DNA of 63,748 nucleotides from an uncultured Acidobacteriia bacterium. Its GTDB lineage: Bacteria > Acidobacteriota > Terriglobia > Bryobacterales > Bryobacteraceae. The DNA lies in contig CAIYVZ010000176.1 in NCBI GenBank assembly GCA_903929755.1, positions 1 through 63,748 of the forward strand, in the 5' to 3' direction. Both the position numbers and the translations under genes were made by a program. Below the pieces are notes generated by a model, which had not been told where the DNA came from, did no database searches, and saw only the letters and a program-made list of their open reading frames with translations. This document shows, in pieces, positions 43,342-53,163 of the stretch (position 1 is the first letter of the stretch; the number at the start of each line of letters is the position of its first letter).

Positions 43342-43977
43342 TCAGCTCCGGGCGCGCCGGAACCTGGCAACGCCAAGGCCAAGCAGCCCAGCCCCAAACA
43401 GGGCCATCGTGGCCGGTTCCGGGGTCTCCGAAGTATTGATCCGGAAATCAGGAATCAGGGGATTAGAGTCCGGGGAACCGTTAGTTGTGGTGTCACCCTT
43501 GGTGACAGTCAAAAGCCCACCCACGTCGAAGCTGGTTGTGGCACCGCTGGGATACCACCAATAGAAGGTTTCCAGGTCGTTCGCGCCGTAATCGGCCGTG
43601 AAGCCGAAGTCAAGAACATAATGGGTTCCCGCGATAAAGTCGAAATTCAGAGCCACGTCGTTCCAGGTCATCGTGGTCCCGTCCGAAGCAAACGATGCCA
43701 TGTTGGTTACCAGCAGCCCACCTCGTGAAATCCCGTCCGAGGCGTAGATACTGGCCGTCAGGTCGGTATTGCTTCCAATCGGATATCCATACTCGCCAAG
43801 GCTGGTGATGGAAAAATTTGTATTGGCCGATACGTAAATGCCGCGGGTGTTTGCGTAGCCATTAGATTGCCCCTAAACTGTGACGTCAGATGGCGGAACC
43901 AATTCCAGGATGCCCGCGAATGAGAGAGCGCCGGTGCCGAGAAACAAGGCGACAGCGAACATATTGTGTTTCTTCAT
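43342..43977 (-). pseudogene. PEP-CTERM protein gene with in-frame amber codon
   Basis: A frame of 212 codons starting at the ATG at 43977 with a signal peptide (MKKHNMFAVALFLGTGALSF then AGILEL). Codon 35 is TAG (43875-43873), after which the same frame continues without interruption to a normal PEP-CTERM tail (TPEPATMALFGAGLLGLGVA then RFRRARS). The region after the stop is a beta-rich domain (FSITSLGEYGYPIGSNTDLT, YVLDFGFTADYGANDLETFY). One base change (CAG to TAG) would explain it. Either the gene is inactivated, the assembly has an error, or the TAG is read through. Because TAG ends several other genes here, general recoding is unlikely. The 3' part alone (from ATG 43701) lacks a signal peptide. 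Confidence 0.75.
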
Positions 43978-44316
43978 GTGAATAAATCCTCCAGTCGATT
44001 CACTACATCGAGGTCACCAGACTAGCCCATTTCGCTGTGGCAGTCTATCCTTTTGCCTGCATTCCAGTACCAGTACCGGCTGGTACTGGCGCTATTTGTC
44101 GCGCATCATCTCGTTCGTGCAAGCAGATTCTGAATCTGGAACACTACCTCGCTCAGGGTTCCTGTTGCCGCGGTGACGGGCGCGCTGGAGAAAGTATTGC
44201 GAACGTCCAGGGGGAGAGTCACAGGCGGCTTCGCCAGGAAGAGCTGTTCCAGAGGGCGAAATATTCAGAGGGCAGGTCGAATGCGGGGGCCGACCAGCGC
44301 GAGCATGGCGGCTGTT
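43978..44316. other. Intergenic region with a perfect dyad
   Basis: 339 bp between the PEP-CTERM gene and the HAD phosphatase gene. No gene is supported. The clearest element is a dyad at 44064-44089 (CCAGTACCA ... TGGTACTGG, 8-nt spacer) lying about 87 bp upstream of the PEP-CTERM start, so it could be its operator. Confidence 0.45.
44064..44089. promoter_or_regulatory. Perfect 9-bp dyad, possible operator
   Basis: CCAGTACCA and TGGTACTGG arms around GTACCGGC. The site lies upstream of the PEP-CTERM gene. It could bind a dimeric regulator or form an RNA hairpin; no U-tract is present. Confidence 0.4.
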
Positions 44317-44949
44317 TTACTCGCTGAGTTCGCGGAGATCGTCGATCCAGTAGTCAGGTTCCCAGCGGGCCATTTCCTCGTGGTTGCCGTAGCCATACCG
44401 GACGGCGCAGATTTTCACGCCGGCGCGACGGCCCGCTTCCATGTCGGCGGGGGAATCGCCCACGAAGAGGCACTGTTCGGGGTGGCCGCCGAGGCCCTGC
44501 AAAGAACGGTGGATGACGTCGGGTTCGGGCTTGCAAGGGAAACCGTCGGTACCCTGGACGTGCTGGAAAGCAGGCAGGAATTCGAACTGGTCGAGGATGG
44601 CTCGGGTTGTGGGCGTGCCTTTGGTGGTGGCTGTGCCTTTTAGCCCCCCCAAGCGCCGGACGCCTTCCAGGGCTCCGGGGTAAGGCTTGGTTTGCGCATG
44701 CCCGCGGGCAAGATAAAGGGTTCGGTAGGAGAGGATCAGGTCGTCGAGTTGCTTGCGGTCGTAGAGGGGCAGGACTTCAGAAAAGCAGACATCGAGGTGG
44801 TAGCCGACAAAACGGGTAAGGGACGGAACGGACGGGGGATTCGGGACGTGGGGTACGAGAGCGTCGCGGATGGCACTACAGATATCGACGGCACTGTCGA
44901 GGAGAGTGCCGTCGATATCAAACAGGTAATACGGGTACTTCGGAATCAT
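44317..44949 (-). CDS. HAD-family phosphatase (phosphoglycolate phosphatase-like)
   Basis: A 210-residue HAD hydrolase. Motif I is FDIDGTLLDS (nucleophile Asp), motif II lies in KGTATTKGTPTT, and motif IV is VGDSPADMEAGRRAG with the metal-binding Asp. The helical cap after motif I places it in the Gph/pyrophosphatase-like subclass. The substrate could be 2-phosphoglycolate or a sugar phosphate. It begins 5 bp after the ftsH stop and is co-transcribed with it. Confidence 0.85.
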   Translation of the reverse strand: MIPKYPYYLFDIDGTLLDSAVDICSAIRDALVPHVPNPPSVPSLTRFVGYHLDVCFSEVLPLYDRKQLDDLILSYRTLYLARGHAQTKPYPGALEGVRRLGGLKGTATTKGTPTTRAILDQFEFLPAFQHVQGTDGFPCKPEPDVIHRSLQGLGGHPEQCLFVGDSPADMEAGRRAGVKICAVRYGYGNHEEMARWEPDYWIDDLRELSE

Positions 44950-44954
44950 GCAGC

Positions 44955-46865
<1,911 letters not shown>

Positions 46866-46874
46866 AGTACCTCC

Positions 46875-46891
46875 GTACCCTAAGCGGGTAC
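46875..46891 (-). promoter_or_regulatory. Short dyad in front of ftsH ribosome-binding site
   Basis: GTACCC and GGGTAC arms separated by five bases, directly upstream of the GGAGGT of ftsH in the tilS-ftsH gap. It could form a small mRNA hairpin that modulates ftsH translation, or an operator. Inference only. Confidence 0.35.
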
Positions 46892-46955
46892 ACCGGCTGG
46901 CGCTTGTATCGCAAGGCTTGCCAGCCCCTTCACACCGTTAGACGCGGCAGACAGG

Positions 46956-48323
46956 CTAATCGATTCCATTCCGTCCGGCGGACAACTCTCGGACGACCAA
47001 CATCGGGGAAACACCATCCCCGGCAGAAAACTCCGTTGCGACTCCGAATCGTCTCGTCCAGACCACAGAACGACCGTTCGCGATCACCGGCCAGGCGCGC
47101 CGTTCCCATAACGGGATACGGTAAGCCTGGAACAACGTTTTAATCTTTTCAGCGTGAGCGGCTCCCCGAACTTGCAGGGAATCACCTGGGCGCCAGTTTC
47201 TGAGTACCAAAGGTTCCGTAAAATGCGCCGGGTCCAAGGCATCCAAATCACTATTATATACGTGGTTCTCGCTAACCAGTTCCATTTGCACGGTTAAGTT
47301 GCGCTCCGGGAGGCTGGTCCGGCCCGGGAGAGCGAGCGGAACCTCGAAATCGCGATCCAGACGGTTGTCAAAACCGAGCGGAAAAATACGAAGCCAGTCG
47401 AAAGAACGGTAGACATCGACACCGGGGAGCTGGAGTCGGCCGCTCCCTTCGCGGGAGGCGCAGAGGTGGCGGATCGCTTCGATGTGGGCAAAATCGATGC
47501 TGCGCAGGTCGCCCCGGACGAGGTGGAGGGCTCGGCGAAGGAGGCGGCGTTGGGTTGCGACGTGAAGTTGCAGGAGCGCGCACGTTTCGAGGAGGACGGT
47601 TTCACCTTCCTGGCGGAGGTGGGTGGGAGCGAGACGTTCGAGTTCGGAGGTCCAGTAGTCTTCTTCGGCGCGGGCCCACTCGGCCGTGCCGCTGAGGGTG
47701 GAGGGCAGTGAAGGGTTGATGGCCAGGAGGAGGGGCATCACTTCGTGGCGGAGTCGATTGCGGAGGAATGTAGTGTCCGCGTTGGAGGAATCCTCGCGCC
47801 AGGGGAGATTTTTCTCGGTGAGCCAGGTGCGGACGGCGGCGCGGGGGATTTCGAGCAAAGGGCGAACGACGCCGGCTGGGGTTTCGGGCAGGATGGCCGC
47901 GAGGCCGGCGGTTCCGGCTCCCCGGAGGAAGCGGGAAAGAACGGTTTCGGCCTGATCGTCGAGCGTGTGGCCGGTGGCGACGGCGTTACAAAGGCCGTCG
48001 GCGATACATTGAGTAAACCAGGTGTAGCGGCTGCGGCGGGCTTCCTGCTCCAGATTTCCTTCAGCGGGGGGGAGCGTGGCGGCGGCGAAGGGGAGTCCGA
48101 GAGATTGGGCCAGATTCGCGACGAAGTCGGCGTCGGCATCGGATTCGGGGCCGCGGAGTTGGTGATTTACGTGAAGGACGACACAGGCCAGCCCGGCCTC
48201 ATGAAGGACGTGGAGGAGGAAGACGGAGTCGGCGCCGCCGGAAACAGCAACGCCGAGGCGTCCTGTGAGGTGGGGGTAGCGGGCCGACAGGTTTTGGGCA
48301 TATTCGTGCAAACTATGGGTCAC
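46956..48323 (-). CDS. tilS: tRNA(Ile)-lysidine synthetase
   Basis: A 455-residue enzyme that converts C34 of tRNA-Ile(CAU) to lysidine, essential for reading AUA. The N-terminal PP-loop is AVSGGADSVFLLHVL, followed by the N-type ATPase fold (ATGHTLDDQAETVLSRFLRG) and the C-terminal TilS domain (LRNWRPGDSLQVRGAAHAEK). It starts at a GTG (48323), divergent from the VWFA gene 21 bp away, and lies upstream of ftsH as in many bacteria. The length is typical for the two-domain form. Confidence 0.92.
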   Translation of the reverse strand: MTHSLHEYAQNLSARYPHLTGRLGVAVSGGADSVFLLHVLHEAGLACVVLHVNHQLRGPESDADADFVANLAQSLGLPFAAATLPPAEGNLEQEARRSRYTWFTQCIADGLCNAVATGHTLDDQAETVLSRFLRGAGTAGLAAILPETPAGVVRPLLEIPRAAVRTWLTEKNLPWREDSSNADTTFLRNRLRHEVMPLLLAINPSLPSTLSGTAEWARAEEDYWTSELERLAPTHLRQEGETVLLETCALLQLHVATQRRLLRRALHLVRGDLRSIDFAHIEAIRHLCASREGSGRLQLPGVDVYRSFDWLRIFPLGFDNRLDRDFEVPLALPGRTSLPERNLTVQMELVSENHVYNSDLDALDPAHFTEPLVLRNWRPGDSLQVRGAAHAEKIKTLFQAYRIPLWERRAWPVIANGRSVVWTRRFGVATEFSAGDGVSPMLVVRELSAGRNGID

Positions 48324-48344
48324 CGGGGGACGTATTTCCTTATC

Positions 48345-49280
48345 ATGCGATGTGGTTTATTTGCTTTGCTGCTGGCCGGGGTGGCGGTAGCCCAGGAACC
48401 GGTGGGGCTTTCCATAAAGGTGGACGTCAGCGTGGTCAACGTTGCTTTCATCGTACGCGACCGGGCGGGTGCGCTGAACCGGAGTCTGGCGAAGGACGAT
48501 ATTGAGATCCTCGAAGACGGGGTGAAACAGGAGGTTCGGTTCTTCGGGAAATCAGGAGATCAACCGTTGCGTCTGGCGCTGGCGGCGGACATGAGTGGCA
48601 GCCAGCAGAAGTTCCTGAAGCAGCACCATCGGGATATCGAGCGGTTCCTGGAAAGTACCGTGACGCCGAAGGACAAGGCGCTGCTGGTGTGTTTCGGGAA
48701 CCATATTCGGGTGGTGAGCGAGTTCACGTCGTCCGTGGGGAGCATTATGGAGGCTCTCGATCGCTTCCAGAAGGGTTACCGGCATTTTCCGGAATTGGAG
48801 GCGGACGATTCCCGCAGTGGCGGGACCGCGCTTTTCGATTCGGTGTTTCTGACGGCGGGGGAGAAGCTGGCGTCTGTGACCGGCGAGCGGAAAGCGATGA
48901 TTCTGTTCAGTGATGGGGAGGACAATTCGAGTGCCCACGATTTGCTGGATGCGATTGAGGCGGCACAATCCGCGGATTCGGTGATTTACACAGTCCGTTA
49001 TACCGAGAGCAGGAACGGGCAATTGCCAGCCCGCGCCAGGTATGGGATTCGCGAGATGGAGCGTCTGGCGAAGGAGACAGGTGGCGTGGCGTTCGATGCG
49101 TCGCAGAAGAGTGTGGGGAAGGCGCTGGGCGAGGTGGCGGAGGAGTTGCGGTCGATGTACGACGTGGGGTATGTAAGCACGAATCCGAACCGGGACGGGA
49201 GTTTCCGGAAGGTGGTGATTCGGGTGAAGCAGGCTGGGGCCACGGTTCGAAGCAAGCCGGGGTATTTCGCACGCCGGTAG
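48345..49280 (+). CDS. Acidobacterial-type VWFA-domain secreted protein
   Basis: A 311-residue protein with a signal peptide (CGLFALLLAGVAVAQEP). The ATG at 48345 is chosen because the frame upstream overlaps tilS and reads as antisense. A short N-terminal part (VDVSVVNVAFIVRDRAGALN) is followed by a von Willebrand A domain with a MIDAS-like DMSGS motif in LALAADMSGSQQKFL and further elements (AMILFSDGEDNSS, GGTALFDSVF). This matches the VWFA-related family common in Acidobacteria (TIGR03436-like). The end (YDVGYVSTNPNRDGSFRKVV) is the typical C-terminal signature. It probably mediates protein binding at the cell surface. Confidence 0.85.
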   Translation: MRCGLFALLLAGVAVAQEPVGLSIKVDVSVVNVAFIVRDRAGALNRSLAKDDIEILEDGVKQEVRFFGKSGDQPLRLALAADMSGSQQKFLKQHHRDIERFLESTVTPKDKALLVCFGNHIRVVSEFTSSVGSIMEALDRFQKGYRHFPELEADDSRSGGTALFDSVFLTAGEKLASVTGERKAMILFSDGEDNSSAHDLLDAIEAAQSADSVIYTVRYTESRNGQLPARARYGIREMERLAKETGGVAFDASQKSVGKALGEVAEELRSMYDVGYVSTNPNRDGSFRKVVIRVKQAGATVRSKPGYFARR

Positions 49281-49293
49281 GCGGCGCCAACCT

Positions 49294-49313
49294 GTGTATT
49301 ATCGTGTATTATC
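49294..49313. repeat. Tandem 10-bp repeat after VWFA gene
   Basis: GTGTATTATC occurs twice in tandem (49294-49303, 49304-49313), 14 bp past the VWFA stop and downstream of the vapC stop. The same motif core (CCTGTATTAT) occurs on the other side of the toxin-antitoxin pair at 50027-50036, so the pair is bracketed by related sequences. Confidence 0.4.
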
Positions 49314-49363
49314 ACTGTGATGCGTGTGGCCCAAAGCCCATAGTGTGGATTTCGCGGCGAGAT

Positions 49364-49768
49364 TCACCTGTTCCAGTCTTCGAGTGTGATCTCAGCAATC
49401 CGTCCGAATTCACGAGTGTTGTGGGTCACCAGAATTCGATTCGAACTGGCTGCGATTCCTGCGATCAGGACATCATAGGCACCGATTCGCTGTACTGCCG
49501 ATTCCAGGTTGGCCCGAAAACGACCGGAGCGTCTGGCGGCCGCCTGTGTCAGCGGCAACACACGGAACGCACGGCAGAAAACGCCGCACCGGAGTAGGCT
49601 GCGTTCGGGATGCTGGCTGAGAGATGCGCCGAAGTGAAGCTGCGCCACCGTTACGGCCGAGAGGGCAACGCAACCTGGGTCCAGCGAGGCCAATCGCTCC
49701 AGCACGGGACGATTCCGCCCGCGCATAAGTTCAATGGCAATGTTGGTGTCTAGAAGGTATTGTGTCAA
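49364..49768 (-). CDS. vapC: VapC-like PIN-domain toxin with Glu-to-Gln change
   Basis: A 134-residue PIN-domain protein. It has the first acidic residue in YLLDTNIAIEL (D7), the later Asp in IGAYDVLIAG (D99), and the Asn in VTHNTREF; the C-terminal LEDWNR is typical of the Shigella/Salmonella VapC group. The second conserved acid, normally Glu in a [TS]xxEL[LI]YG segment, is Gln here (VTVAQLHFG, Q43, codon CAG). That residue helps bind the catalytic metal, so the RNase may be weak or inactive. Its start overlaps the antitoxin stop as ATGA. Confidence 0.8.
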   Translation of the reverse strand: MTQYLLDTNIAIELMRGRNRPVLERLASLDPGCVALSAVTVAQLHFGASLSQHPERSLLRCGVFCRAFRVLPLTQAAARRSGRFRANLESAVQRIGAYDVLIAGIAASSNRILVTHNTREFGRIAEITLEDWNR

Positions 49769-50025
49769 CGCGTGCGTGCTGTGAAGGGAGGCTGCGTCGG
49801 CCTCGCGAAGTCATCGTCCATCTGGCCAATGACTTCTGTGAAAATCTCAATGGGCCAGCCGTTGCTCACCGCCCGATTAATCAGAGCTTGTGGCAGAACG
49901 GATGGCGGTGCCATGGGGGGTGCGGAGTGCTTTGACTTAATCTCGTGCACGAACGCAGCAACCCGATGTAGTTGGTGTGGCGTCAGCCCACGCATTTCGG
50001 TCACGAGCGCTTCGACGGAATCCAT
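49765..50025 (-). CDS. Antitoxin partner of VapC-like toxin
   Basis: An 86-residue protein encoded directly upstream of, and overlapping, the PIN-domain toxin. It has a helical N-terminal half (SVEALVTEMRGLTPHQLHRV, AAFVHEIKSK) and a Pro-rich middle; the C-terminal part (NGWPIEIFTEVIGQMDDDFA) is the likely toxin-wrapping segment. No classical AbrB or RHH motif is obvious, so the DNA-binding type is unclear. Its start codon lies nine bases after a CATAAT-like -10 box, so it may be nearly leaderless. Confidence 0.7.
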   Translation of the reverse strand: MDSVEALVTEMRGLTPHQLHRVAAFVHEIKSKHSAPPMAPPSVLPQALINRAVSNGWPIEIFTEVIGQMDDDFARPTQPPFTARTR

Positions 50026-50057
50026 ACCTGTATTATGCTCGATTTTCGTGGGCGAAA

Positions 50058-51251
50058 TCAGACGCTGCGCAGGGCCTGGTCGAGGTCGCCGGTGATGTCG
50101 GCCGGGGCTTCGATGCCTACGGAGAGGCGCAGGAGGTTGTCCTTGATTCCCAGGCGGGCGCGGTGTTTTGGCGCGAGGTCGCGGTGCGAGGACATGACCG
50201 GGTAGAGCATGATGCTGTGGACGTCGCCCAGAGACGTCGCAGGCACCACCATCCGCAGGGCGTTCATCACCCGGAAGATCTGTTCGCGGGCCGCATCCTT
50301 CACTTCAAAGCTGACCATGGCTCCGTAGAGACCGGGGGCGAAGAGGCGCTGGATGTTGGCGGCGTCGGGGTGGTTCGGGTCGGCCGGAAAGTAGACACGG
50401 TCCACACAGGGGTGGGTGGAAAGCCAGGTAGCGACGGCCTGGGCGTTGGCGCACTGACGCTCCATGCGGAGCGGGAAGGTCTTGATCCCGCGCATAGCGA
50501 GGTAGGCCTCGAACGGTCCCAGGGTGAGGCCGAGCATGCGGGAAATATCCCGCAGAGGGCCGATGAATTCCTGGTTCGCGACGACGACTCCGCCGAGAAC
50601 GTCACCGTGGCCGGACAGATACTTGGTTAAGCTGTGGACGACGATGGACGCTCCGTGCTCCAGAGGCCGGTTGATAAGCGGCGTGGCGAAGGTGTTGTCC
50701 ACGATGAGCGGGATGTCCTTTTCCTTCGCCAGGGCGGCGATATGGTCGAGGGCGGGAACGCGCAGCAGAGGGTTGGCGATGGACTCCATGACGATGGCAC
50801 CGGGGCGGTGCTCCGCGATGGCGGCGGCGACTGCGCTGGTGTCATCGAAATCAACGAAGTGAACTTCCACGCCGGCGGGCTCAAAGGCCTTGATCAGCAT
50901 GTTGAGCGTGGCGCCGTAGAGCAGTTTGGCGGCGACGATAACGCGGCGCCGGTCCAGAAGAGCCGTGTTGACAGCCATGTGCAGCGCGGCCATGCCGGAA
51001 CTACAGGCAAGCGCGCCCGCGCCACCTTCGAGCGCGGTGCAGAGTTCTTCGAGCGCGTCGTTGGTGGGGTTGGAATAGCGGGCGTAGCTTTGGCCCGGCA
51101 TCTCTTTGCCAAAGACCCGGTCAAGGTCAGCAAGGTCGTTATAGAAATAGCTGGTTGCCGTGTGGATGGGGGTCGTGACAGGGACCCAACTGCCGTTTGA
51201 ACTGTTGCGCTTGCGGTCGCCTGCATGCACGGCTTTGGTCTGGATGTTCAT
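50058..51251 (-). CDS. metB: Cystathionine gamma-synthase family PLP enzyme
   Basis: A 397-residue Cys/Met-metabolism PLP enzyme. The PLP lysine is in HSLTKYLSGHGDVLGGV, preceded by IVDNTFATPLINRP, and the N-terminal part shows YARYSNPTNDALE and CSSGMAALHMA. In methionine biosynthesis such enzymes join cysteine with an activated homoserine, or split cystathionine; the exact member (gamma-synthase, gamma-lyase or O-acetylhomoserine sulfhydrylase) cannot be fixed from motifs alone, and metB is the nearest label. It begins 9 bp after the cysS stop and shares its transcript, coupling cysteine use in translation and metabolism. Confidence 0.85.
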   Translation of the reverse strand: MNIQTKAVHAGDRKRNSSNGSWVPVTTPIHTATSYFYNDLADLDRVFGKEMPGQSYARYSNPTNDALEELCTALEGGAGALACSSGMAALHMAVNTALLDRRRVIVAAKLLYGATLNMLIKAFEPAGVEVHFVDFDDTSAVAAAIAEHRPGAIVMESIANPLLRVPALDHIAALAKEKDIPLIVDNTFATPLINRPLEHGASIVVHSLTKYLSGHGDVLGGVVVANQEFIGPLRDISRMLGLTLGPFEAYLAMRGIKTFPLRMERQCANAQAVATWLSTHPCVDRVYFPADPNHPDAANIQRLFAPGLYGAMVSFEVKDAAREQIFRVMNALRMVVPATSLGDVHSIMLYPVMSSHRDLAPKHRARLGIKDNLLRLSVGIEAPADITGDLDQALRSV

Positions 51252-51260
51252 GTGCGTTAT

Positions 51261-52661
51261 CTATTTACGTTTCCAGCGGACACCATCTTTGGTGTCTTCC
51301 AGAATGACGCCTTTTTCGAGCAGGTCGTTGCGGATCTGGTCAGCGCGGGCGAAGTCGCGGGATTTTTTGGCTGCGGTGCGGGCAGCGACCAGGGCGTCCA
51401 CTTCGTCTGCCGAGATGGCACCGGTGGCGGCGGAAGGCGTGAGGACTTCGAAGACCAGATCGAGCAGGACCATCAACTCCAGGGCGCGGTTCCGGTTGCC
51501 TTCGAGGAAAGTACCGGCGTCAAGCGCGATGTTGGCGTCGCGGAGGAATTCAAAGACGGAGCCCAGGGCCTCGGCGGTATTGAGGTCGTCGTCCATGGCG
51601 GCCCGGAAGCCGAGATGTGCGGTGTTGGCTCTGGCTTCGATTTCGTCGTTCAGGCCCGCCGGGAGCTTAGCGGTTTCGAGGCGGAGTTTGAAGTTTCGGA
51701 GGCGATCAATGGCAGTCTTCGCCGAGGTGAGGCCGTCGAACGTGAAGTTCAGGCCCTTGCGGTACGGAACGGAGGCCAGGAGATAGCGGACGGATTCCGG
51801 GGTGAAACCGCGGGCGAAGAGATCCCGCAGCGTGTAGAAATTACCCAAAGACTTCGACATCTTCTGGCCGTCCACCAGCAGGAATTCGGAGTGAACCCAG
51901 AACTTGGCGAACGGCTGGCCGGTTAGTGCTTCGGACTGCGCGATTTCGTTCTCGTGGTGCGGAAAGATGAGGTCTACGCCGCCAGCGTGGAGGTCCAGCG
52001 TGGCTCCGAGATAGTGATACGCCATCACGGAGCATTCAATATGCCAGCCGGGGCGACCAGGACCGATGCAGGTGTCCCAGTTTGGCTCGCCTTCTTTGGG
52101 GGCTTTCCAGAGAGCGAAGTCGCGCGCATCCGCCTTTTCGTATTCGTCCACATCCACGCGGGCTCCGGCTACCATACCGCTGAAGTCGTTGTGCGAAAGC
52201 TTGCCATATTCGGCGAACTTCGCGATGCGGAAATAGACGGAGCCGTCACTGCGATAGGTGAAGCCGTTGGCTTCCAGTTTGGCAATGGACGCCGCCATTT
52301 CGTCAATGTGATCGGTGGCGCGAACGATGTGTTCGGGGCGTTCGAGACGGAGGGTGGCGCAGTCATCAAGGAACGCCTGGGTGAAGTTATCCGTGTAGTC
52401 GCGCAGGGACTTGCCCTGGGCGACGGCGTTGCGGATGATCTTGTCGTCCACGTCGGTGATGTTCATGACGTGATTGAGCTGGAAGCCGGAGGCGCGCAGC
52501 CAGCGGCGGAGCAGATCGTAGAAGACGAAGGTCCGGAAGTTACCGATGTGAGCGAAGTCGTAAACGGTAGGCCCGCACGTGTACATCTTCACGGTGTTAT
52601 CGGAAAGGGGATGGAAGGGCTCGACCCTCTGAGTCAGGGTGTTGTGAAGCTGTAACGGCAT
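51261..52661 (-). CDS. cysS: Cysteinyl-tRNA synthetase
   Basis: A 466-residue class I synthetase that charges tRNA-Cys. The N-terminal zinc and signature region is MYTCGPTVYDFAHIGNFR, with the HIGH variant HIGN; the KMSKS loop is DGQKMSKSLGNFYTL. Further motifs include HLECSVM-like HIECSVMAYHYLG and GGVDLIFPHHENEIAQSEAL, the zinc and tRNA-binding part. The length and order match bacterial CysRS. It lies 39 bp after the DUF6526-like gene and 9 bp before the PLP gene. Confidence 0.96.
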   Translation of the reverse strand: MPLQLHNTLTQRVEPFHPLSDNTVKMYTCGPTVYDFAHIGNFRTFVFYDLLRRWLRASGFQLNHVMNITDVDDKIIRNAVAQGKSLRDYTDNFTQAFLDDCATLRLERPEHIVRATDHIDEMAASIAKLEANGFTYRSDGSVYFRIAKFAEYGKLSHNDFSGMVAGARVDVDEYEKADARDFALWKAPKEGEPNWDTCIGPGRPGWHIECSVMAYHYLGATLDLHAGGVDLIFPHHENEIAQSEALTGQPFAKFWVHSEFLLVDGQKMSKSLGNFYTLRDLFARGFTPESVRYLLASVPYRKGLNFTFDGLTSAKTAIDRLRNFKLRLETAKLPAGLNDEIEARANTAHLGFRAAMDDDLNTAEALGSVFEFLRDANIALDAGTFLEGNRNRALELMVLLDLVFEVLTPSAATGAISADEVDALVAARTAAKKSRDFARADQIRNDLLEKGVILEDTKDGVRWKRK

Positions 52662-52700
52662 GGCTTTATTTGAGTAAGAAGGTCGGGTGTTTTCGGGAGA

Positions 52701-53138
52701 CTAGAGACGTTCGTGATCGGCTTTCCAGTTTTTGATCGCCATTTTGATTTCTTTGCCCGACATACCTTTGTTGGCAGCCTGGTTGGCGAGATCGACGAAT
52801 TCAGCATCGGAGGCGAAACGGAGCGCGACAATTTGACTGCGTTTCAAACGGGAGTCGAGGAGTTTGCCGCCGGAAAGGACTGAGAAACGGAAGCGTTCTT
52901 CCGAGCGAATGGCGCGGTCCTGAGCCTGGAGGGCGAAGACGCGGGCGAAGTATATAGTCACGAACAGAGCCAGTGAGAGCGCGACAATCAGGGCCGCATT
53001 GTAGAGACGCTCGTGGTCGCCAATCGAGTGATACAGATTAACGAACGAGCCGATCAGGGTGGCAAAAGCCAAGGGAACGAGCACCTTGTGATACGGGGTG
53101 ACGAGCTTTGTGTGACTGGCGTAATTCTGTTCCTGCAT
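52701..53138 (-). CDS. DUF6526-like membrane protein
   Basis: A 145-residue protein with a short N-terminal segment (MQEQNYASHTKLVTPYHKV), two transmembrane helices (VLVPLAFATLIGSFVNLYH and ALIVALSLALFVTIYFARVF) and a cytosolic C-terminal domain rich in charged residues (QAQDRAIRSEERFRF). The N-terminal 'E-Q-N-Y...H' opening fits the DUF6526 family; function unknown. AAGGAG lies 12 bp before the ATG. It lies between a GNAT gene and cysS on one leftward transcript. Confidence 0.75.
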   Translation of the reverse strand: MQEQNYASHTKLVTPYHKVLVPLAFATLIGSFVNLYHSIGDHERLYNAALIVALSLALFVTIYFARVFALQAQDRAIRSEERFRFSVLSGGKLLDSRLKRSQIVALRFASDAEFVDLANQAANKGMSGKEIKMAIKNWKADHERL

Positions 53139-53163
53139 AAGGTGGTAACGCTCCTTAGGATGA

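Noticed and set aside
39390-43977. Genome-wide reassignment of TAG to an amino acid
   Set aside because: TAG is used as the natural final stop in the DppA-like, phosphatidylserine decarboxylase and adjacent membrane-protein genes, so the two internal TAG codons are better explained locally.
47745-48344. Plus-strand extension of the VWFA gene
   Set aside because: It is antisense to tilS; the ATG at 48345 gives a proper signal peptide.
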